Shown here: positions 56,030 to 64,000 of the stretch, piece by piece | Layout of the letters: every line of letters starts with the position of its first letter | Position numbering within the stretch: the stretch's first letter is position 1 | Source: Rhizophagus clarus | Taxonomy: Eukaryota; Glomeromycota; Glomeromycetes; Glomerales; Glomeraceae | Length of the DNA: 64,000 nucleotides | NCBI GenBank assembly: GCA_015698045.1 | Contig: BLAL01000183.1 | Span: forward strand, 1,116,001 to 1,180,000 | Direction: 5' to 3' | Notes under the pieces: generated by a model | What the model was told of the DNA's origin: nothing | Database searches by the model: none | Seen by the model: only the letters and a program-made list of their open reading frames with translations | Made by a program: the position numbers and the translations under genes

Positions 56030-56515
56030 CATAGCTTATTAAAAAGTTTTAAACCCATCAGAACTATTTCTAAAAAGAAGAAATAAGAATAAAATGTTAT
56101 TCTTAAAATAAATATTAAAAAACCCTCTTTCACTTGCTAGAAGTTCAGAAAATCCACTAGAATTATTTTCAAAAAAAAAGCAAAAACAAAGTTAATATTA
56201 TTTTTTAAAAATAAATATTAAAGAAAATCCTTTTATTTATTAGAAAGTTTCAAAAAGTCTACTAAAAAAAAAAATAAAATAAATAAATGAAGTTACTATT
56301 ACTATTTCTTAAAATAAATGTCAAAAGAAGTCCTACTACTTACTAAAAAGTCTAGAAAATTCATCAGAATCAAAAAAAAAAGAAATAATAAACAAAAAGT
56401 TAATTTATTTTTTAAAATAAATATTAAAGAAAACTTTCTACTCTACTTATCAGAAATTTTAAAGAAGTTTATCAGATTTCTTTCTAATAAAATAAAGTGA
56501 TTTTTTTTAAAAAAA
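56030..56515 (-). repeat. Decayed mini-exon/intron array I
   Basis: About five units of roughly 90-100 bp. On the minus strand one keeps a GTAAGTAGTAGG donor (about 56340) with a TTTTTTTAG acceptor downstream; others have GCAAGT. Exon remnants read like TCTGATGAATTTTCTAGAC. Introns contain AATATTAACTTTG-type words. Confidence 0.55.
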
Positions 56516-57789
56516 AAGCTACCTGCTTATGTGCATTTAGCCTATATGATATACTAACTTGATCAATAATACTTAATAGGTTTATAGGTATGTCCTATTT
56601 ATAATAATTACAGAATGTACTATGATATTAAATTTAATTACAGTATTTACAGGTTTATGATACTCCATTACAGTATTATAATATGTACTATAATTATAAA
56701 AACAATTTCATTAACATCTATAAAGAAAACGTAAAATAATGAAAAAAAGAAAATATATAGAAATAAAAAGAAAAGACAAAAATAAAAAAACAGAAAAAAG
56801 AAAAAAAAAACAAAATAAAAAGAAAAGAAAATAAAATAAAAAGAAGGAGAAAAAATAAAGAATAAAATAAAAAGAAAGAAAAATATAAAAGAATAAAATG
56901 AAAAGAAAAAAAATATAAAGAGACAAATAAAAAATAGTATTACAATTTGCAAATAATCTATCATTTATCCTCTGAAATCTATTTAATTCATTTAGCAAGA
57001 ATATTTGAAAACAGATATTTATATTAACCAAATATTTAAATGGATCCATCTAGATAATCTATTTTTAATTTTAAATAATCTATTTTCACTTGGATGATCT
57101 AACTCTTATTATTAATTTGGGCCAAATCTGTAATTCCAGTTAGAATTACAAATTATTTGTAGTTATATAATATTAAATAAAAGTTTAACCATTGAATAAA
57201 TTATATTACATAAAATTTGCAATTAATTTTTGTATATCTTAAATATTACACAAATTTTATAATTTGGATTAGCTACAGATTTAGCCTAAATTAAATCAAA
57301 GCAGTTATTTGTGACAAATATCTGTTATTTACCTATTTGAAAATACCAGATATCTATTATCTATCTATCTGAAAAATATCAGATATCTGATTATAAATAT
57401 AGATGAACAAATGATAGATTGTAATACTAATAAAAAGAAAATAAAATATAAAGAAATAAAACAAAAATAAGGGTAAATGTAAAGTAATGAAATGAAAAGA
57501 AAAAAAAGAGAGAAAATATGAAGAAATGAAAAGAATGGAATGAAAAATATGAATATACAAAAAGAATTTAAAGAACAAATGAAAAAAATGAAAAGAAAAA
57601 TGGGTAAAAAGAAACAAAAAAATAGAAAAAAAAGTAAAATAAAAAAAAAAAAAAAAGACAAAAGAAAAAATGAAGGAAAAAGTTAGTAATAACAAATGTA
57701 ATTGATTATAAATATAATAAAATAAAATAAAAAAAAATATTTTAATTGTAAAAAAATTAATTACTAAAACTATTAGTAAATTATTTTTT
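56516..57789. other. Low-complexity AT-rich region
   Basis: Contains long AAAAGAAA/AAATAAAA tracts (56720-56930, 57420-57720), whose antisense open frames are Phe/Leu-rich artefacts. Also has ATATCTGTTATTTACC/ATATCAGATATC words near 57310-57390 resembling the composite element's subterminal repeats. Confidence 0.5.
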
Positions 57790-58930
57790 AAAAAAAAAAG
57801 TTTCAAAAATTTTAAAACTTACATTTATTACATCTATTATTTAAGAATTAAAGATAAGGATCTATAAAAAAAAATAAAAATATTAGTAAAATATTTTTTA
57901 AAAAAAAAGTAAAATTTATATTATATTTATTATCTAAAAATCAAAAACTGAAATCTGCAAAAAAAATGGAAATATTAATAAAATTTTTTTTTAAAAAAAA
58001 AGAAAAAAAGATTTAAAAAATTTTGAAATTTATATTTATTATACTTATCATTTAAAAATTAAAAGATCAGAACCTATAAAAAAAATGGTAATATCAGTAA
58101 AACATTTTTAAAAAAAAAAAAAAAAGGTTTTAAAAATTTTGAAACTTATATTCTTTTTTTTTTTTTTTTTGATATTAAAACTATACTATCATTTATTAAG
58201 TAAAGAGAGGATTACAAATTATAATCATTTCTTAATTAGACATGAGTATTCCTAATCAAAAGACCAATCTATCTAATTATTCACCCTTGAAACTTACATT
58301 TATTATATCTATCATTTAAAAATTAAAAATTAAAATCTATAAAAAAAAAGATAAAAATATTAGTAAAATATTTTTTTAAAAAAAAAAAAATAAAAATTTA
58401 AAAATTAAAATTTATATTAATTATATCTATCATTCAAAAAAAAATATATATATATTTTTAAATCATTAATAATAAAAACCTATTGTTAATTTATCTTTCT
58501 GAAATTTTTAAAATTATATTTTATAAAATAAAGAAAAAAAAAAAAATATTAGAATATTTTGTTAATATAAAACTTATCTTAAACTTATTATTTTTATTAT
58601 AAAATATAAAAAATTTTTTAAAAAATTTTCATTTATTTAAATCAATAAAAAAAATTGCTTTTTTAAAATTAAAAATTGAAAAAATTGAAAACTGAAATTT
58701 ACAAAAAAAAAGATGAAATTGTTAGTAAAATATTTTTTTTTTTAAAAAAAAAAAAAAAGTTCTAAAATTTTGAAATTTACATCAATTACATTTATTATTT
58801 AAAAATCAAAAACTAGAACTTATAAAAGAAAAAAAAAAAATATTTATAAAACATTTTTTAATAAAAAAAAAAAAAAAAAAGTTTTATAAATTTAAAATTT
58901 ATATAAAAAAAAAGAAAAAGTTTTGTTTAA
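57790..58930 (-). repeat. Decayed mini-exon/intron array H
   Basis: Roughly eight or more units of 90-115 bp. On the minus strand: poly-T then TTTATAG acceptor, an exon of about 40 nt ending TAATAAAT or similar, a GTAAGTTT donor in several units (about 57830, 58295), and TTTACTAATATTTT before the next acceptor. Much more AT-rich than arrays A-D, probably an older relic. Interrupted by the SINE at 58150-58285. Confidence 0.65.
58150..58285 (-). mobile_element. SINE-like retroposon, copy 2
   Basis: On the minus strand it ends TTTGTAATCCTCTCTTTACT, then TAATAAATGATAGTATAG, then a long A tail (T run at 58155-58172). Flanks are TTGAAACTTATATTC and TTGAAACTTACATTT, a target duplication with about two differences. 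Similar in length and 3' part to 38508-38643. Confidence 0.75.
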
Positions 58931-60108
58931 AACTTACTTAAATAAAAATTAAAAAGATTATGATATTCTGAAAAATAAATTATTTTAAAAATATTCTAAT
59001 ATTTAATTGTAGTTTTGCTTAAAACTATAGTATTCTATTATTTAAAATACTTTCTTTTTATTTTTTTTATTTAAGTATTTATATATATTCTTTCTTTATT
59101 TGTAAATTTTACTTAACAATTTCTTTGAATAATGATATTTTAATAATATATGTTAATTTTTTTATTTGTTTATTTTTTACTTAAAATAATGCATTTTAAC
59201 AGTTACTTTTTTTTTATTTATAAATGAATAAAAGGAAAAAAAAATAAAATATAATAAGCAAAAATAAAAAAAATTATCAATAAATTAATAAATAAATGAT
59301 ATAACTATATAGCCAATCAATTAAAATTAACAAAACTGACAATCCAATATAAAATTAAAAAAATTAGTAGAATTATATAAAAATTGACAGAATTATATAA
59401 ATCAACAGAATTATATAAAAATTGGCAGAATTATATAAATCAACAGAATTATATAAAAATTGGCAGAATTATACAAAAATCAGAAAAAGTATATTAAAAT
59501 AGCAAATTCTGATTTTTTTTTTATTTAATTTATAATATGTATAAAATTTAGTAAAAAAAGATTTTATTTTAGTAGAATTATTTAATATAATTAAAAAATT
59601 TTTTTTTTATAAAAATACAGATTTAAAAAATTTCATTTATTAAAAAAGTAATGAAAAATATTTCTAATATTTTTTTTATTATTTATAAAACTCAATTAAA
59701 TCAATACTATTTTAACATCTTTTAATATAAATACTAAAATTTTAAAAAGTAAAATTTAAAAAAAAATTTGAAATTTTTTTTTAAAAAAGTATTATTTTAA
59801 TATTTTTTTTCAATTGTTTTTTCATTTTAATAATATTTTTAGATTAAAGATTAGTTTTTATTTATATATATATTTATATATATTTATCTTTTTTATATTT
59901 TATTACTAATAATTACCCTTTTTTTTTATATTCTAATGGTTTTTTTTAATTTTAGCAATTCTTCTTTTTCTTTATATAATTAAAATAAACATATAGAATT
60001 TTAATAAAAAATTGGAAAACTGGAATACTTGAAATATTTTTTATTGACAAGTTTATTAATATTTTATCTTTTTTTTTTTAGATGAATTATTATTTAAACT
60101 TCAAGATA
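58931..60108. other. AT-rich stretch with a short minisatellite
   Basis: 59365-59480 alternates AGAATTATATAAAAATTGGC and AGAATTATATAAATCAAC, a compound repeat of about 38-40 bp in two to three copies. The rest shows possible very decayed cassettes but nothing secure. Confidence 0.5.
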
Positions 60109-60110
60109 TA

Positions 60111-60308
60111 CAGTCATATCTTCATAAGTGCACCTTCCTTGGGACTATAGTAAAAAAATAGTAGAATATGCACTTAGAAAGGAAGTGCATTTATAAAGGG
60201 TAAAATATTAAGAACCCTTATAAATTAAAACTAAAGTTTACCATGCACTTAGAAAAAACTTACATATTGCGTGCACTTATAGTAAGTGTACTTATGGAGG
60301 TATGACTG
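60111..60308. mobile_element. 198-bp MITE flanked by TA (Tc1/mariner-like)
   Basis: Ends read CAGTCATATCTTCATAAGTG and, inward from the right, CAGTCATACCTCCATAAGTA. TA lies on both outer sides (60109-60110, 60309-60310). No coding capacity. TA duplication and size fit a Tc1/mariner-derived MITE. Confidence 0.8.
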
Positions 60309-61490
60309 TAGATTTTAGTGAAAAAGATTTCTTTTTCTTTAATAAAAAATTTACTAATCATTTTATTTTATAAATTTTTTTTTAACTTTAAATTTTAAAA
60401 TTTAAGAAGTATAAGTAAATTTAAAATAGATTTTTATGAATTGTTTTTAATAGTTCATTTTCTTTTTTTAGATAAATCTTTCAAATTTATTAATAAACAT
60501 ATAAATCTGTATTAATTATATGAATCTTTTAAAATTTCAGTAAATTTTATTTTTTTAATTTTATTTTAACAAATATTTTTTAACTATTTATTACTTTTCT
60601 AATCTTTTTATAAATAGTTTATTTTCTCAGATTTATAATTAAAAAGCAATTTCAAAAAAAAAAAATAATAAAACTTCAAATATTTATTTTTTTTTTACAT
60701 TTTTTATAGATTTTTTCTGATAAATTGCAAAATAATAGCATCAGTTTAACCTGTATATATTATATAATAATTTTAAGCAAAATTATAACTTTTAATAATT
60801 TATCTTAAACTTTAACTTTTTAACTGATACAATCATTAAATATAATATATTATTTTATAACAAAAGTGGTTCAAAATAATATATTATTTACTTTCATATA
60901 ATTTATATATTAATTAGAAAATCATAAATATATAAATAGAAGTAAAATTATTTTAAATATTTTTAGATTAGTAAGTTAAATTTGAATAGACTATTTAAAT
61001 TTAATATTTTTATTCACTATTCTATATTAATTTTATTTTAGTTTTTTTTTTTTATTTTTATTTATTTATTATAATTTTTCTTTTTTATAATAATATTCAG
61101 TTAATTGGATAGTGTATTTTAATGGTTATATTTGTTTTATCAAGTTATTCAGATAGGTATAATTTAGTATAATTTATTTGTATTATATATAAATCAATTA
61201 TTTAATAAAGATTATATATAATTATTAAAAAAAAAGAGAGAATTTTATACAATCTAATAATCTAATTATAAATGAAAAAAAAAAAAAATAAATTATATAT
61301 AATCAAAACCTTAATTAATGAATACCTTTTTAGATCCTATTTTAGCCAACTTTATTTTTTAATTATCTAAAAAAAAGGTAAAAAAAAAAAGTTATAAAAA
61401 AAAGGAAAAAGGAAAAAGAAAAAATAAAAAAAATAAAAAATATATAATTAAATGAAAGCTTCAATTACTGAGCCGTTAAAAAAAAAATAA
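60309..61490. other. AT-rich stretch, no gene seen
   Basis: Poly-A/T tracts. Several TTTTTTAG or TTTCAG words on the plus strand could be acceptors of lost mini-exons, unsupported. Confidence 0.35.
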
Positions 61491-61495
61491 ATATT

Positions 61496-61545
61496 ACCGG
61501 ATATCCAATGATCCATCCGGTCAATCCGGTGATAAGCCAGGTTTT
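61496..61545. repeat. CCGG-bearing subterminal repeat, relative of 25185-25225
   Basis: ACCGGATATCCAATGATCC and ATCCGGTCAATCCGGTGAT. It matches the right end of the composite element except at a few positions, nearly all transitions. Probably the right end of another, otherwise decayed, member of that element family covering part of 55-61.5 kb. Confidence 0.6.
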
Positions 61546-62135
61546 GATTTACCCTACATTTATTTAATTAGCCTACTTCATCAATAAAATAAAATTTTAA
61601 AGCAATAAATTTTGATCTGTGATTATAATATACCATAATTACATTATTAAAGTTAAAATATTTATTGTAATGGAGAATTTAGATGATTGACTGAAAATAA
61701 ACACATCATGTAATGTTGATCAGATGTACTGCATTTATAAGATTTGGCAGAAACTCAAGCCACTACCTGCGCGTAAATAAAATTATGATTGTAACATGTT
61801 ATTGAAATTTCCAAGTAGAGGCTGTATACGCGCCGGAATAGTAAGAGATATGTAAATGAAAATCTTATCAATTTAAATCTTACAATAATCAAAATCAAAG
61901 ATACAGTTAAAAAGAAATATAATAATTTGTGTACTAATTCCAACATTATAAATTTCATAAAATAAACTAGTAATGGTAGAACATATAATTTAGCCCAAAA
62001 AAAAAAAAATAAAATAAAATAATGAAAAAAATTAAGGAGAAAAGAAGGGTAATAAAAAAGTAGGACAACCAGATTAAACAATTTCTTTTGACCCATCTTT
62101 TTGTATTTTAAATTTGTTCATTCGGATTACTAAAT
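61546..62135. other. Spacer downstream of Rho1, no gene seen
   Basis: 3' flank of the Rho1 gene; the transcript end presumably lies here. Open frames on the minus strand are low-complexity. Confidence 0.4.
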
Positions 62136-63342
62136 TTACAAAACTAAACACATGTTATGCTTTTTTGTCTTTTTCTTGGCCAAAAGAGCCGCCCGTGTGG
62201 CATGTTCAAATACCTCGCGGACACCCTCACCTGTTTTGGCCGAACATTCCAAATATTTGTATGCACCAATTTTCGATGCAACGCCCATTCCCTTATTGAG
62301 ATTATTTAGTTAGAATAAAAGACAATACATTATTATTAAAAAGAATCGCAAAAAATTACCTCTTCCGGTGTCACTGGTCTTTGAGACGTCTTACGTAACT
62401 CTTCGATTGTCTTAGAATCAAACCTCAAATCTTTCTTACAGCCAACCAGAATGATAGGCAACCCTTGACAGAAGTGCATTACCTCTGAAATCCACTATAA
62501 ATTATAGGGACAAGATAAGTTAGTATATTAAATGAAGGTAAGTTCCTGGTAAACTTTTAGCTAATATATTTTAACTGAAATATGCCTCTTACGAAAACAA
62601 ATGAAGGTCCATTTAAAAGAATTATATTATTTAAGCTTTAATGTCCAAAATGTTAATTTTAACACACCTTTTCTTGTACGTTATCCAAGGAATCAGGAGA
62701 GTCAACAGCAAAACAAATTAAAATTACGTGAGAGTCAGGATAAGAAAGTGGTCGGAGACGATCATAATCTTCCTGACCTATTTAAAATGGTTTATTCAAT
62801 AAAGTATGCAACATATGATATAAGAACAGCCAATTGAATATTACCAGCTGTATCCCATAATGCCAATTCAACATGTCTTCCATCTACTTCTACATCGGCA
62901 ACGTAATTTTCAAATACAGTGGGAACATACACCTATTATAAAAGTAAAAAGGTGAGAATCTTTAATTGAAGTAATCAGCCACCTATAGTTAAGATGAATC
63001 GGATAATATTGACAAAAGTATACTGATATACTGCTACTCATTATTTTTGACTAAGATTTATATATTTATATCAGCGTTTATAATTATTCTAAGAGCGCTA
63101 CTTTGATAAAACTATGTTAAATAAGTATTTTAACAAAATCGCTACTAATTAACCAGGTGTTGGAAATTTCTAAGAAAAAAAAAGCTAACTCCTAGTTTGT
63201 TGATTCCGAGCACTCTCCCAAATAAGTAAACTTTGTAAAATCATACCTCAGGGAAAGTACCCTTAGAGAAAACAATCAAAAGACAGGTTTTTCCACAAGC
63301 ACCGTCCCCAACAATTACAAGCTTCCGACGAATCTCAGACAT
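62136..63342 (-). CDS. rho1: Rho1-type small GTPase, five coding exons
   Basis: Exons 63342-63247, 62932-62845, 62777-62668, 62494-62360 and 62291-62136 join to 194 residues. P-loop GDGACGKT (residues 12-19); switch I VPTVFENY with T37; switch II DTAGQE (59-64); GCKKDL (116-121) in place of the usual NKxD, as in fungal Rho1; ECSAKTG with SAK at 160-162; polybasic KKKTKK and C-terminal CLVL (191-194), a CaaL box for geranylgeranylation and membrane attachment. Fungal Rho1 activates beta-1,3-glucan synthase and protein kinase C in cell-wall integrity and polarised growth. All key residues are present, all introns have GT..AG, and the length is normal. The start is the only ATG before the P-loop. 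A 5'UTR intron precedes it. It is the only host gene in the window. Confidence 0.97.
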
Positions 63343-63343
63343 C

Positions 63344-63440
63344 CTAGAAGTAAGGTATAGGTAAATTAATTCAAATTTGTAACAACTATCTGAACGTAAT
63401 ATTTTTAATAAAATAAAATAGATTTAAAAAAGTGTCTTAC
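63344..63440 (-). other. Probable 5'UTR intron of rho1
   Basis: On the minus strand a GTAAGACAC donor at 63440 and a TTACTTCTAG acceptor ending at 63344, one base before the base preceding ATG. The 97-nt size matches other introns here. The upstream UTR exon would lie around 63441-63540. Confidence 0.6.
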
Positions 63441-63544
63441 GGTTATAACGTATAGGAAATTGTAATAGAAGAAACCGTTGAGAGAACGAGAAATATGATG
63501 ATGAATGAACAAGAAGTTTCCACAAAACAGCAAACAGAAGTTTG

Positions 63545-64000
63545 AAGATGTTAGGGAGTACGGCAGAAAGGCCGATAGTAAACTGATATTAGATGAAAGA
63601 TAATATGTGTTAGGCGCTACCCCGGACGGAATAAATTAATATTAGACTTATCAGATACATATATCACGTGTTAAGGTCAACAAATTTACTGCGCAAGTAT
63701 GTAATTTCTATCTTAATAAATTTAGAATATTAGTAAAAATATTAATAAATACTAAAAAATGAATTTAAAAGGATTTATTCAAAGATCACATCTGGCTGTA
63801 TGTATTTTGTATTGCAAAAGTTATATATAATATTGAATTAAAAAAAAAAATACAAATATAAAAAACTTTTATTATTATATTAATATATAATAATATAATA
63901 AATATTAAAAAAATCCCTTTTACCAATTTTATTACTTAATAGATAAAAACAGAATTACAAAATAATTGCTTTTAATTTATATAAAATCAAAACTAATTTA
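63545..64000. other. Upstream region of rho1 and spacer
   Basis: 63545-63640 is the least AT-rich part of the flank and a plausible promoter (no specific element identified). 63700-64000 is AT-rich with no gene. Confidence 0.4.

Noticed and set aside
56668-57806. Phe/Leu-rich minus-strand open frames as membrane proteins
   Set aside because: They are the complement of AAAAGAAA simple sequence and have no start context, motif or conservation.
62114-62299. Plus-strand 61-residue open frame
   Set aside because: Antisense to the last rho1 exon.
62601-62837. Plus-strand 78-residue open frame
   Set aside because: Antisense to rho1 exon 3 and its flanking introns.

Overview
This is eukaryotic DNA, very AT-rich and almost wholly built from transposable elements. 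The only ordinary host gene I can support is a spliced Rho1-type GTPase at the right end (62136-63342, minus). Short spliceosomal introns with GTAAGT/GTATGT donors, the CaaL-ending Rho1, and the mix of BED-finger hAT elements, two Helitron families, DUF6589-like genes and RNase H-bearing LINEs point to a repeat-rich fungus. A Glomeromycotina (arbuscular mycorrhizal) genome fits best; this is inference from family content, not a database match.

Layout. 1-2911: Helitron pseudogene, minus, running off the left edge. 3720-13085: a LINE (plus) broken by two insertions, a 3.5-kb TIR element with an intact four-exon Myb/SANT-like gene (5019-8526) and an apparently intact hAT element with a perfect 8-bp target duplication (9584-12107). 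13090-15315: a TIR-element relic and a minus-strand LINE end. 15317-25309: a probable ~10-kb composite element with inverted subterminal mini-exon arrays around a DUF6589-like gene and a decayed hAT. 25648-35724: a hAT element whose last intron contains a whole ~7-kb Helitron. 36820-39793: LINE, TIR and hAT fragments plus a SINE. 40177-45139: two TIR elements, one with a second intact Myb/SANT-like gene. 45140-51690: one minus-strand LINE carrying three nested DNA elements. 51690-53990: a truncated hAT. 54000-61550: very AT-rich decayed arrays with a SINE, a TA-flanked MITE and minisatellites. 62136-63440: Rho1.

The most unusual structure is a set of tandem arrays with a period of about 90-120 bp. 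Each unit looks like a complete splicing cassette: acceptor, exon of about 41-45 nt, GTAAGT donor, and a short intron with a small inverted repeat that often spans a branch-point-like TAAC. In the best array (15537-16450) the exons encode a degenerate 13-residue repeat (N/D-x-F-L-E/D-L-D/N-F-S/G-L-x-Y-K/E), and several neighbouring exons have compatible phases. Related arrays occur in at least six other places and in several unrelated-looking elements.

A second theme is small Myb/SANT-like genes inside TIR elements, two intact with two shared intron positions. A third is decay by transitions: stop codons at expected CGA, CAA or TGG codons and CpG-to-TpG/CpA differences between repeat copies, as expected from deamination of methylated cytosine.
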